Origin: Loripinus fragilis
Taxonomy: Eukaryota > Mollusca > Bivalvia > Lucinida > Lucinidae
DNA: 64,000 nucleotides
Direction: 5' to 3'
Assembly: GCA_964019695.1 (NCBI GenBank)
Contig: OZ026518.1
Location: forward strand, 85,431,950-85,495,949
Position numbers and translations under genes: made by a program
Notes under the pieces: model-generated
Database searches by the model: none
Told to the model about the DNA's origin: nothing
What the model saw: only the letters and a program-made list of their open reading frames with translations
In this document: one piece after another, positions 48,890 through 59,212 of the stretch
Position numbering within the stretch: position 1 is the stretch's first letter
Layout: the number at the start of each line of letters is the position of its first letter

Positions 48890-49095
48890 TTCACTGTAGT
48901 GTAGATTTTTATTTTCTTGTCCTTTGGGATCATAGGTTTCATTGTGGAACTTTGAAACTCTTAGAGGGTCACTGATGACGCCTAAATGGCAGAAACTAGC
49001 TAGTCTGGCCCAGGAAATATGCACACTCTGATTTCAGTTCTTTGGTGCAGTATTTGCTTCTGAGGGATACCCTTTTAAGAACATATTGTACTTTG
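48890..49095 (-). repeat. Inverted copy of the 27,292-27,495 segment
   Basis: tttgggatcataggtttcat, gagggtcactgatgacgcct, gaaactagctagtctggccc and gatttcagttctttggtgca are reverse complements of landmarks in 27,292-27,495. That segment is the one missing from the sister repeat at 30.2 kb. Confidence 0.85.
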
Positions 49096-49379
49096 ATCAA
49101 ACACTCTGTCACAAAGTTTTCAGTGATATCGTCCGTTCAGTATACCCTGACATTTATCACTTCATTTTTTGAAGGAATGTTTTCCCAAAGTAGGATTTTT
49201 AATGAGAATAATATGATATTATGGTATAATCAGATCCAGCCAAAAATGGTCTGGTAAGTGCATGGTGCATGAATTAATGAATACGATTCCCAGAACAAAG
49301 ACAAAAACATTACCATTACAAAAAATAAGACTCTGTTAATTTTTCCGTGCAGTGTATCATAGCAAAAACTATGTGATTT

Positions 49380-50060
49380 ACAACCCTGTTATTGCTGCCA
49401 TCTTGAACGTCATCTTAAATATTTTACAACGCTGAAAAACAACAATAACATGCCAGTCAAATTTTCAAAATACAACTGAAAACTATCAGAAATAGTTACT
49501 AACTGCGAATTTGATTTCAGGTTGAATTTTGCTTTAAATGGCGGCCATCTTGGACACCATCTTCACTATTTTAATCTTGTGAATCAAACCTGTGAATGCT
49601 TTATTTAAATCGTTTGTATTATTAGGCCTTCAAACATTGATAAAAATGCAAAATTAAAATGCTTCATATCAAATTTTTTAGTGATTTAGGTCTTAGGAAC
49701 CTAACTGACGGCCATCTTGGACGCCATCTTAAATTTTCAACCTTCTGAATCATGTTCTAATGTGATCGTTTGTATCATTTAGCCTCTAAACATCCATAAA
49801 AAGTCAAAATTAAAGTGTTTTTATTGAGCATGTTGGTCATATAGGTCTTAGAAGCCAAACTGACGGCCATCTTGGACACTATCATTAATATTTCAACCTT
49901 CTGAATCAGAATACTGTTCCATTTTAATTTGTTGAAACATTTAGCCTCTGAAACATCCATAAAAAGTCAAATTTAAATTGCTTTTGATCGAGTATGTTGG
50001 TCATATAGGTCTTAGGAGCCTAACTGACGGCCATCTTGGACGCCATCTTGAATATTTCAA
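49380..50060. repeat. ~160-bp tandem array ('cggccatcttggacgccatct' units)
   Basis: Landmark gccatcttggac begins near 49,544, 49,705, 49,865 and 50,029, giving a period of 158-164 bp. The units share an aaccttctgaatca block and a ggtcttaggagcctaactga block. Forms the inner part of the right end of the TIR element. Confidence 0.9.
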
Positions 50061-50194
50061 AACGCTCAATGATGCCAGAGTGGCATCAGTTGGATTCATC
50101 AAGTACAATGCCTGAACAACAAGAATCAACCAAGAAAAAAACTTTAAAATCAAGTTCCAGGTCATTCTGGTTTTCTACCGGACTAGTGTGAAGT

Positions 50195-51129
50195 TATTCT
50201 TTAGATTGGCATACTCAGCTACCCATTTGCGCTTTTATGCCCCCCACCCCCCATTTATTCGTCTGAGTATTCAATAATTTTCTTTAAAACATCCATTTTC
50301 TATTAACCCTTATCCCGCCAATATTTTTGTCCTGAAATGTCGTCTGCTTTTTACATCTTGGTATACCTGAACTAGACTTTATCTTGGAAGCATACACTAT
50401 GAACCACGATCAGACTGCTCATTTGGAGGGACATATTGTTCGCTATATAGGCTACAAAAGAGCATAACAGAAGGGGTAGCAGACGACAAAAGTCGTGACG
50501 GTGGGGAAAGCTCAATGGAGCTCCACTATATATAGAAAGTCGCCAAACATTTACGAGGGTCATTCAAAAATATTCAGTATGGCTCGTTTAAATTTCCTCA
50601 GGTAGGATTACCTAGACAGCTTAGTATTTGAGATTTAGGATTTTAAATGTTGCTTAGATGTCATGCCGCAATTGGAACTCATATCCTGGATATTGGAAAT
50701 GTTAAGTATGAAGTTGTTTCCCATGTTTGTTTGATATAAAAACAATAGACGCACATGTGGTAAGAAGTCGAGAAGATTTTTAAGCAAGAAGGCATGCGGG
50801 TTTGGTGCAATTACACATGATTTCTCCATTCCACTGGACGGCGATTCCGCAATGCTAATGGCGATCACGGGGTTTCTCTAAAAGCATTCCGAATCGCCAC
50901 AGAAGCGTAGACAGGTACACGATTTTGAGACTTCACGCTTCCAGTACGCTTCTACGCTTTCATTTCGCTGCTGCCGCGCTGGCCACGATTCTGTTGCGAT
51001 GTCGTTGCGCTTAAGCGGCGCTTGAGATTTTCCAAGGCGCTTCTTCTACTATCCCACTACGACAATGAAGTTCCGGCTACGCTTAGTCTACGCTGATGGT
51101 GATGCAGATGTGACCTTGTGACCTAGGCG
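50195..51129. other. Mixed stretch: repeat halves and a GC-richer block
   Basis: Half of the dispersed palindrome lies near 50,400 (accacgatcagactgctcat). At 50,549 acgagggtcattcaaaaata resembles a Tc1/mariner terminal end, without a partner. From about 50,880 to 51,110 the DNA becomes GC-richer with repeated cgctt/gcgc motifs and leads into the Harbinger-like frame, so it may be that element's untranslated or other-gene region. Confidence 0.4.
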
Positions 51130-51395
51130 ATGGTTCAGCTGGCCGTTATGTACCACAGACTTATTATGTTGAATGATGAGGTCCAGGCAAGACGGAAGCG
51201 GATGGCCAAAAGGTTCTGAGTCTGTCCATGGTTAACCGCAGACAATCGGCTACAATTTGGGCGCTCTGATCACCTAATCAGAGAACTAATGATGGAAGAT
51301 AGCTCCTCACTCTTCAGTTTCATAAGAATGGAACTGCCCATGTTTGACAAAATCTCAACAGAGATGGTCCTAGGAATCAAAAGAGCCGATATCTT
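51130..51395 (+). pseudogene. PIF/Harbinger-type transposase N-terminal relic
   Basis: ATG at 51,130 opens MVQLAVMYHRLIMLNDEVQA, then RRKRMAKRF, a TGA, then VCPWLTADNRLQFGRSDHLI, RELMMEDSSSLFSFIRMELP and MFDKISTEMVLGIK. The order RF-W-V-PWL, then L-REL--ED---F--F-RM, then MFD is the N-terminal signature of Harbinger-family transposases as I remember it. The TGA stands where the conserved tryptophan of R-F-W-V is expected (one base from TGG). The frame dissolves after 51,395 into a T-rich hairpin, so the DDE catalytic part is absent. Not recorded among ATG-to-stop frames because of the internal stop. Confidence 0.75.
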
Positions 51396-51430
51396 TTTTT
51401 TTTTAAAGATATCTCTTGTTTAAGCATAAA

Positions 51431-51600
51431 ATCATTAATATTTTCTTACCCATCAGTTTTAACAAATGTTTTTGCTGCTCAAAAGAACCGTCTCATTTAG
51501 ACGGTTCTTTTGAGTACCCACCACATATGTCAATGGGACGGTTCTTTTGAGTACCCACAACATATGTTTTGGTTGAGAATTAAAAAAAAATATTTTGGTT
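51431..51600. repeat. Hairpin repeat family 'GACGGTTCTTTTGAGTACCCA', copy 1
   Basis: CTCAAAAGAACCGTCT-CATTT-AGACGGTTCTTTTGAG occupies 51,478-51,514, followed by a second direct copy of gacggttcttttgagtaccc at 51,538. Flanks tattttcttacccatcagtt and ggttgagaattaaaaaaaaata are loosely inverted. Related copies lie at 60,060-60,120 and 60,906-61,020. Confidence 0.85.
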
Positions 51601-53029
51601 ACGGGCCTGCTGGGTCTATGCAAAAAGATAATGACCAATACGTACATATGAACATAAAGTGAGGCTTTACGTCTTGGTTTTGTTCTGGACCTTTATTTAC
51701 ATTGTTAAATGTATGTAAGTTTACACCAAAAGCGATGGCAGCTGAGCAACCATCACTTTTAGTGTTACTTACACTTACTTTCCTACTAAATAAACTTGAT
51801 GCCAGCATTTCACCAGTGATAAAGGTTAAACATTTCTACCAGTTATTGTTGTAGTTAGAATCAATGCAATCGAACAGATCATAAAGCTTTTAAAGCAGTT
51901 ATTTATAAAAGGTTACACCAAGATCAGTTACGAAATTTGGTGTACACTTACACTTGTTAGATAAACTTAAACCCATTTTATTGTGTTCAAACAGCGGGAC
52001 TGGATACTTGTTATTTTTTTTACAGTGTACTCCATAAATTGGGCGTGTGAGCTGGAAAAACCACGATCAGACTGCACGATTTAGATGGCTCATATAGTTT
52101 TATTTATTGTACGTACATAGGCTATGTTTTCTTTTACTTATCAAATAACCCTCATATGTAATTAAGAAGTCAATAAAACTTTACATTTAAAATATAGGTA
52201 CTTTCAATACACGAGAAAAGATTGTTTTGTGTTCTTGTAGACCACAAACGCAGTGATCAGAGTGTGTAAATGAGGGCAGGCATGAGCATTCTTTAGATAT
52301 CGTGTAGCTCTAAAACCATGCACCACACTTTTTTAATTGGGGCTTGGCTACCGAAATATGTTATGAGGGACCTTTCCCCTAACGGTGGTTAAATCACTTA
52401 CACTTATATGTGCACACAACCCCGTTACGCATATCCATGCAACAAGAAACGATCCATTTGACTAAAGCTATATTGACGGTCTTTAAAAACGCACCACAAT
52501 GATAGCATCTTGCATGTATGTCTCCAAAAAGAATGCAAAGCAATCAATTTGATTGTATACATGGAAAATTGTCCACTTCGTATTAATTTAAAGCATTGAA
52601 AAGGCAAAAGAATTTGAGATAGGGGTCAACTGATTCATTTGACAAAGTTGTATCAGTGTCTCCTACTTCATTAAATCAAGAAACACGAGAAGCATCAAAT
52701 GTGTGTCATGAACTGTGTTAGTAATCGAGGAATTGCTTTCATTTTGATTGGCAGGTCTGCGATACAGCAGGTTTGCCTTTTTGATGTTTATCTGTGTGTA
52801 TCCGTCCATTCGATGACTTTAATACTCCGCTACTTAAGAAATGCTTCATTGACTAAAACTTTACGAAGCAATAAGGGCGCACTTCGAATCGAACGATAGT
52901 CCCTACTATAGTAACTACAGTTTGATTCGAACACCTATAGTCGCTACTAGGGTGACGTCATGAACCTACTAGAGATGGTCGGAGCTCCGTAACTCTAGTA
53001 GATAGGCTGGTTCCCTACTCTAGACCTAT
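51601..53029. other. Stretch without supported gene
   Basis: A half copy of the dispersed palindrome (ccacgatcagactgcacgat) lies near 52,060. Around 52,880-53,000 short inverted words (ctactagag/ctctagtag, ggactatcg/cgatagtcc) suggest a small degraded palindrome. No exon recognised. Confidence 0.4.
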
Positions 53030-53071
53030 CTAGCACGATGGGTTCAAGATCTAGCACGATGGGTTCAAGAT
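53030..53071. repeat. 21-bp tandem duplication
   Basis: ctagcacgatgggttcaagat is present twice with no difference (53,030-53,050 and 53,051-53,071). Confidence 0.95.
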
Positions 53072-53373
53072 CGGTCAGTAGCCTCAAAATGATATGTTTT
53101 TGTAAAATAAACCTAGCTGAGCATAATTTTTGGTCCCACTTATTCGTAATTAATTATTACTAAAAAAGCGCTGTGCAGTTTATAACATCCATTTTGTCTA
53201 CGACGAAGAATTGAAGTGGAGCTTAGGACCGGCTGTACTGTACTTTATTGTACTACCCTCTAAATAGTCAGACTCTTTTTTGTACAATTGCGCACTACAT
53301 TTCCAGTAATAAGGCAAACATGCTAAAGTGTACATGTAGTAGACAATGACAGATAAAACGTCAGCAATACAAT

Positions 53374-53683
53374 GCATGTGCGGATCCAGAAAGTTTTGTC
53401 AGAGGGGGTCCAACTCTGACAAGGTTGTTTTTTGTTTGTTTTGTTTTCAGTAGAGGGGAGCAAGGCTCCAAAAACCACCGTAAGCGGGCAATTATCGGCG
53501 TGCCAGCGAAACGACATTGAAATGGCGTTTCGCTGGCGGGCCGATAATGGCCCACATTGAACGCTGGATTGGCAGCTTTGTGGTTTTCAGGAGATCCGGA
53601 CCATTATTTCTAGGAAACCCTATATTTTTGTGATTTTTCAAGGGGGGTCCGGACTCCCTTTCCCCCTCTGGATCCGCACATGC
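53374..53683. mobile_element. MITE with GCATGTGCGGATCCAGA ends, copy 1
   Basis: Start GCATGTGCGGATCCAGA and end TCTGGATCCGCACATGC are exact inverted repeats of 17 bp. The core holds gccagcgaaacgacattga and atggcgtttcgctggcgggcc, an inner palindrome. 310 bp, non-coding. Lies 165 bp upstream of the exon at 53,849. The minus-strand frames here are palindrome shadows. Confidence 0.92.
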
Positions 53684-53848
53684 AATGTGATCGAAGTTTG
53701 GCAAACTTCACTTCTGATTGTTTTATTAATTTTCAGAAAAGTCATCCGCCACAAGAAGACATCGACACTTAAGGGATTGTATTAATAGAGATATATTTAT
53801 AGAGAACTCATTTAGAAGGATATTATTCGAAGTTGAAAATGTGAAAGA

Positions 53849-54094
53849 ATGTCTGGAATAAGTTTAGTTAACCGGATAAGAAGATTTCGCAAAAATGCTA
53901 GAGGACAAGGTGGCAGTGCTCGACAGAACAACAGGCAGAGGTCGTGCTCCGAAAATGCAGTGTCTCTGAGACGCTTAATAAAATCAACGGACACGGGCGA
54001 CAATAAAAGTTCAGTAGGGAAAACAAATGCAATAACCAAATATTTCCTTAAAGGATCCCCAAGCATCACACAGGAAATAGACTATCTTTTTGAG
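53849..54094 (+). CDS. Candidate first coding exon, basic N-terminal region; unknown protein
   Basis: ATG at 53,849 (upstream in-frame TGA at 53,834) opens MSGISLVNRIRRFRKNARGQ, is rich in Arg, Ser and Lys, and runs 82 codons to ...SPSITQEIDYLFE. It then meets a consensus splice donor GAG|GTAAGT at 54,095. The junction is phase 0. Balanced codon use and the donor exactly where hydrophobic composition begins support a real exon. The next in-frame candidate is the ankyrin exon region: from 56,386 (after tttaag) that frame is open and also phase 0, so this could be the 5' exon of the same gene with a ~2.3-kb intron. The acceptor there is weak, and 56,398 has its own ATG, so two genes are equally possible. 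No domain recognised; the basic, Ser-rich stretch is probably disordered. Confidence 0.5.
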
Positions 54095-54632
54095 GTAAGT
54101 AAACGACCAACTATGCTGTTGTTTATGGGGGATATTGATTAATTCATGCATGTTTAAGCGTCACATGTATACATATAAAATGCAATTAACCAATTATTAC
54201 CTCAAAGTATAACCAAATATCACACTGGGGTGAGCATGCATGTTACTTGTTCTAATTCTTTTATACGGAAGTATAGGCGATCAATTGGCTGCTGTGTTTC
54301 TGTTTTAGGTTTGTATCCTTTCTTTTTTACGCAATGATTTCGTTCTTGTTAAAATCATTTGCATATGTGTTTAAGTGTTATATAAAATGCAATAATCGAA
54401 TCACACATGAAACAGGCCATATTTTTGGTATGTTTATGACACATGTAGTTTGGACCTTAATAAGGAGTATAAGCAACCAATTGTTTGAGGCTGATTTTGT
54501 CATTGTTAAAATTTGCATGATGGTGTAAGTGTTTTTGTCACCTATAGTGTACGAGGGTACGATGCAACGTATATGTTGGCATATTGGCAAGAGACGTTAT
54601 AAAGGACCTAGTGCAAGGTATGGAAAGCATTA

Positions 54633-54891
54633 CATGCGCGGATCCAGAGGGGGCAGGATATACGCCCCCAGCTCTGAAAAAATTGCAAAGCTATAGGGAT
54701 TCTTAGCAATACTGGTCCGATCCATGAAAAATCACAAGGCTATCAAGCCACCATTCAATGTTGGGCCATAATCGGCCAATAATGGCCCGCTTTTAGTGCA
54801 ATTTGGATCCTCTCTCCCATCATCAACGAAAAGTCGTTGCCAGATCTATAGTTGGATTCCTCTGACAAAACTTTCTGGATCCGCACATGCA
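54633..54891. mobile_element. Same MITE family, copy 2
   Basis: catgcgcggatccaga at the left and tctggatccgcacatgc at the right. The core has ggccataatcggccaataatgg. About 260 bp, somewhat diverged from copy 1 and shorter. It lies in the gap between the two candidate exons. Confidence 0.85.
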
Positions 54892-55082
54892 TCAGCTTTT
54901 TAAAGTGTTGACCGAAAAATGAGTATTGAGCGGTAAAATGCAGCAATTTTTCCCGGTTTCACAAAAAAAAAATACATGATTATGCGGTTGCTGTTAAATT
55001 GTAAGAGATAACATATGCAGAACCTTTCCCAAGACTATATAAATGTAGCATAAACATGTATGACAACGCCCATGCAATCTAT

Positions 55083-55303
55083 GCCCCGAGGTTATAAAAC
55101 ATTTTTATGCTCAACTAATCTGAGCATAACATTTCAACTGCTCATAAAAGCTAAATGCTGAAAAATAAAGATATGTCTTGCTTTCAAACTGCATCAAGCT
55201 AATAAATGTTACAATGCCAACAACTGTTGGCATTTTAAAATTTATGAGCAGGATAAATTTCATGCTCAGCTGAGTTGAGCATGACTTTGTATTACACCGG
55301 GGC
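55083..55303. mobile_element. Palindromic MITE, copy 2 (sister at 28,026)
   Basis: Ends gccccgaggttataaaac and ttgtattacaccggggc are inverted, followed inward by tatgctcaactaatctgagc and gctcagctgagttgagcat. A central hairpin aatgccaac-aactgttggcatt is kept. Same order as the sister copy. Confidence 0.85.
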
Positions 55304-56143
55304 CTAATCTAACTGGTAAACGCCTAAAGTTGTTGACAGTTTAAGTGGTTGAACCTGCACGGTTCTTTACTCGTAGTTCGATTACCAACCAAACTAAACT
55401 GCACGCACGTGCATCGAATGCTGTATTCTACACATACTTCCAAAAGAGGTCGATGAATGATTGACAAAGCATGGCGGTCTCGATGTTACAAATATCGGCT
55501 ATAAAAAGTGCTTAGATAAATGGCTGATTTGGGTTTTAAATATCATTCAATTCAGCAATGTTCAGCGTCATAAATGGTTACAGCAGTTGCGTTACACACT
55601 CTTTGTGACTATGTACGGTTTGCCCGTATGTACGAAGTGATAATCTTAACTTTACGATGTATATCTATTTGTGCTAAAGCTATTAAAGATGGCATAACGA
55701 TTGTTGTTGTTGTTTCTGCGTGTACAATATCTGAAAGAACTGAGAAGCATCAACTTTCAAAGATATTACACCGTTGCTTGCTTTAGGATATATTTTGCAC
55801 GCAATACATAATGACAACATTGCACATTATGCACGGCTGTAACCATGCCACCAACGTGAATACCACTAAACCCATAACCATCCATCCAGCTAATAACTGA
55901 ATCATAGATGTTTCATGACATGGGGATCGCCATGTTTGTTGATCATCATCGACAAGTAACCCGTTGAATCGCACTTCGGAAAGCGCATACGAAGTCTACA
56001 TTTCGACAATCTAGTCCGGCCCTAGGAAGTTGGAAAACATCATCATTATAAAACCTAGGTGTGGAGAACAACTTACGCGTCAATGACAGTCGGGTTTAGT
56101 CTACTCGTGAAGTCAAAATAAAGAAATGATAATATGCTCAAAA

Positions 56144-56144
<1 letters not shown>

Positions 56145-56224
<80 letters not shown>
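56145..56224. repeat. (ATT)n microsatellite
   Basis: About 26 uninterrupted ATT units, about 175 bases upstream of the ankyrin gene's ATG. Confidence 0.98.
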
Positions 56225-56225
<1 letters not shown>

Positions 56226-56397
56226 ATTGGTTGGATAGGAACGGCTCAGTGGGCAAAAACCGCTAACTTCCGCAATATGGGTTTGTCAGTTGTCAAACAC
56301 AGAGACAATATAGCGAAAGTTGGTTAGCCAATCCTCAATACATTTCGCATAGAGCTCGACAAAACAGTTTCTGGAAACATTTAAGATCTTTGAGTTG

Positions 56398-56535
56398 ATG
56401 GCGGACAACACCTCCTGGCTGTCGTCGTCATTTGACTCAAAAATTGAGACCAATTACTGGAGTAAATTAGGAAGTAGTGAACTGGTGAAAAAATATATAC
56501 CAGAGAAAACAGTGTCTACAAAAGAAGTATTGAAG
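56398..56535 (+). CDS. Ankyrin-type gene, coding exon 1
   Basis: ATG at 56,398 (context gttgATGG) opens MADNTSWLSSSFDSKIETNY and reads WSKLGSSELVKKYIPEKTVS-TKEVLK, 46 codons, to AAG|GTAAT at 56,536. Balanced polar composition and phase-0 end match the following exon exactly. The segment before the ankyrin units is not a recognised domain. The frame stays open upstream to 56,353 (TAG at 56,350), so an upstream exon could be spliced in instead of starting at this ATG. Confidence 0.7.
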
Positions 56536-56687
56536 GTAATATAATATATATTTAAATCTTTGCATGCTGATAATTTTACATGCCTTTTTTCCGTCCAAGA
56601 ATAATCCAAGCTCTAAGGTAATTCCTTTAGGGCATCACTGTGTGTAGGGTGCGTTACGGTTCTTGTTAATCTGTTTTTCTTTTCAAG

Positions 56688-56844
56688 ATTGTGATTGACG
56701 GGAACTTGCGAGAGTTTCTGAGAATCTATGAAGCAGACGAGAGCCGCCTCAACATCCAGGATGACACCGGATCATCGCCCGCACACAAGGCTGCAGAACA
56801 TGACCGAATCAACATACTAGATTTCATTGTCAGTCATGGCGGAG
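56688..56844 (+). CDS. Ankyrin-type gene, coding exon 2 (ankyrin repeat)
   Basis: A clear acceptor (ctgtttttcttttcaag, ending 56,687) leads into ATT GTG ATT GAC in phase 0. It reads IVIDGNLREFLRIYEADESR, then LNIQDDTGSSPAHKAAEHDR and INILDFIVSHGG, ending G|GTAAAA at 56,845 (phase 1). GNLREFLRI--AD-S-LNIQDD-G-SPAHKAAEHDRINILDFIVSHG is a textbook ankyrin-repeat pattern (the TPLH position is SPAH here). Ankyrin units bind proteins; the particular partner and family cannot be told from one repeat. Further exons must lie downstream, but none was found by eye before 64,000, so either introns are long or the gene is truncated. Confidence 0.82.
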
Positions 56845-56910
56845 GTAAAAACCCACTTAAACCGTTCATATAGTAACCCTTACCTTGCTGGCGTCTATTG
56901 ATAACATTTG

Positions 56911-56975
56911 CAAACAGATTTGATCCAGATCAGGACCGACAGAACGTCGGTCCTGATCTGGGTCCAAACCGTTTG
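56911..56975. repeat. Dispersed palindrome, core GACCGAC, inside the ankyrin gene
   Basis: ccagatcaggaccgac-agaac-gtcggtcctgatctgg is a perfect stem, flanked by gcaaacagatttgat and gtccaaaccgtttga as imperfect outer arms. It lies 67 bases after the splice donor, in the intron. Same outer arm as 45,369 but a different core. Confidence 0.9.
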
Positions 56976-57616
56976 ACACTCTGTTTTTTTTTGAATCAGT
57001 TATTTTTTGAAAAAAGGCGGCAGACGATAACAAAAACATGATAATTACCCAGCGTACAAATATAAACATGTAGTTAAAGCTCAGGACCCAAAATTGCAAC
57101 GCTTCCTTAAAGTTAAGGACAACTTTAAGTTAAGTATTGATATATCAACATGACAATAGATTTAATAAATTGCAAGGATCGATGCAGTACTATCAGTGGT
57201 CAACGATAGCATTGCGTTCTACAGAAAAATCGGAACTATTTTAATTTTAATAAGTTAGAATATTTATTTTTTGTATCCTTAAAATCAATACTTACATGTA
57301 ACCTAAGTCTTCTATAACTTTAAGGAGGCATTGTAATTTTGGGCCCAGAACCATGGTCTTACCTTAGCGCCTTTTCAAATTATTCGGTGCAATCATTGTT
57401 TTCATAGGATTGTCAAATGTTTCTTCAAGTGTTGCTGATAGGTATAGATCTCACACAGTAAGAGTATTGTCCGTCATGGATAGAGTCCAATAGAAAACAG
57501 GTGTAGCAGCTTAATACCGTTATTCATTCATTCAAGTTCATTCAGAAAAAAATAATAACACTGCAGGTAAAACAATTGTACGGATTTAGTGATAAATAAT
57601 GATCATGGCATGTAAA

Positions 57617-57700
57617 TCCTCGGTGGCTCAGTAGGTAGAGAGGCAATTGTAATAATATGCACTTGAGCTATGTAAAAAGTAAAGGGTTCGAATCCCAATG
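57617..57700 (+). repeat. tRNA-like (SINE-head) sequence
   Basis: TGGCTCAGTAGG at 57,624 fits a pol III A box and GGTTCGAATCC at 57,685 a B box. The spacing (about 50 bases) is longer than in a normal short tRNA, and the sequences outside do not form an acceptor stem. It is taken as a degenerate tRNA-derived SINE head rather than a tRNA gene. Confidence 0.6.
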
Positions 57701-57719
57701 TTTAGTATTTCATAGGCTT

Positions 57720-58140
57720 ATTGATATGCTCTATTTTTTTTTTCATTTGTTTCCATTGTGTATTTTCTTATTCTAGATATTTTCTTATTTTGTGTATTTT
57801 CCTTTATATTTTCTAATATTTTATTTTTTCAATTTTTATATTTAATTTTTTTTAACGAATAGTATTTTATTTCAATATATATATGATATAAAAAGTTCAT
57901 AAAATAATGCCAGCATAGTGAGATTTTGATCGCAATACTGAGCATCAAGGGATTAGGTGAGCATGCAGATATACGCAAACTCACCAGAGCGTTTTCCGCT
58001 CGCATACACAACGTACTGTGTGGATGTAGATGAAGACTCATTTTAACTTTAATTATTGCATAAAAACCCGTGTCGCACGCTATTAACAACCGTGTTTTAA
58101 CCGGCAACACTCCATGTATTAATCAGGCAATTTACGTGCT
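57720..58140. other. AT-rich stretch without supported gene
   Basis: T-rich low-complexity DNA (57,725-57,890) followed by unremarkable sequence. The minus-strand frame at 57,829-58,110 shows no recognisable domain. Confidence 0.4.
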
Positions 58141-58189
58141 GTTGATGCACGGCTTTTCTACTTTACATATACGCATTCTAGGCCGTCAC

Positions 58190-58860
58190 AAAAATTGACG
58201 TAATCAACAGTAGCGTGTATAGAAATGAACGTATTTCAGTGGCGTTAGGATGACGTAAGTTTTTGCTCTGGAACAGGCTTTTTCAAAACCTACGAATCCT
58301 TCATAGTCGGGACGCGTAGTTAAGGCGTATGAATATTATCAAACATGCATAGCAACAAAAACGTTCGAATTTTTCGGCTTTCTCAGCGAAGCGAGGAACG
58401 ACACCCAAAATTTAACCGCTTGTTGCACGAATGTCCCAAATCTTATTCTGTTAAAAATTGGCCGCTTGTGTTCGTCGTTTGTTCAAGTTTTCCCATAGCG
58501 TATGATTTTTAATCTACGACAACGCTCTTAAACAACGAGATGGGCGAAACAGAAAACTTGCAAGATGGATGTGACTGTAAAAAAATGGTTCACGTTTGAT
58601 ATCAAATTTCTCATTTTTTCGACTTGGTCCCGCTGTGGCATATATGTCATGAAAAAATATAGGGTTTCAACTACCAATGTGCCAATTTTTATCGAAATTC
58701 GTTCTGGAGACAAAATTCGTTCCATTATCTTCAAGAGGTCATACGGTCTTCAAACGGTCAAACATCCAAGATGTCGGAAAACGAGGATTGGGTGCGACTG
58801 GCAAAGCCAGTTCATATGGCGCAAAACCAATCTAGACCATAATAGATGTATTAAAATTCA
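58190..58860 (+). promoter_or_regulatory. Possible promoter/first-exon region
   Basis: Less AT-rich than its surroundings, with CpG-containing words and tgacgtaa elements (58,197 and 58,251) resembling CRE half-sites. An ATG at 58,771 (aagATGT) opens MSENEDWVRLAKPV and stops after 23 codons. The 102-residue frame from 58,565 overlaps. A block ttctggagacaaaattcgtt ccattat at 58,702 recurs at 63,789. Neither frame is recognised; this is a weak suggestion of a transcription start. Confidence 0.2.
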
Positions 58861-59212
58861 AATGAAAATATAGATCTATTTAATATATTGGGTATCTAGG
58901 CCTTATTTACCTCGGATAAATTCATGTTTCACTAATATTCTCAATCAATGACAACGTTATCTTTCCTGACCGTCTGATTAATGATGACACCATCGATAAA
59001 TAAATGACGTAAGCAATCATTTTTAGTGCACACGGTATAGAAAGCCGTTCCTGTTGTCTTATTGATTTTCAATAATCTTGCTTACAATCAGGAAATGTCT
59101 TGCACTATTCAAATATAATCCGCAGATTGTTTCTATGGGGGTTGATAAAAATTGGGATAGTCCATTTTACACCAAATTATGCACTAATTAATACTTTACA
59201 AACTACTGATAA

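Larger units (their letters stand above)
46245..50190. mobile_element. ~3.9-kb non-coding TIR element carrying a minisatellite
   Basis: The left end (gtagtccagcgg at 46,250; ggaacttgattttaaactt at 46,286; tgatgccactctggcatcat at 46,357) is the inverted counterpart of the right end (atgatgccagagtggcatca at 50,067; ttaaaatcaagttcc at 50,144; accggactagtgt at 50,177). TIRs are about 150 bp. Subterminal arrays of 'aagatggcgtccaagatgg' type units lie inside, pointing inward from the left and outward on the right. No transposase was recognised. Confidence 0.75.

Noticed and set aside
57617..57700. Possible tRNA gene
   Set aside because: A and B boxes fit, but the spacing is long and no acceptor or anticodon stem can be formed convincingly; kept as a SINE head.
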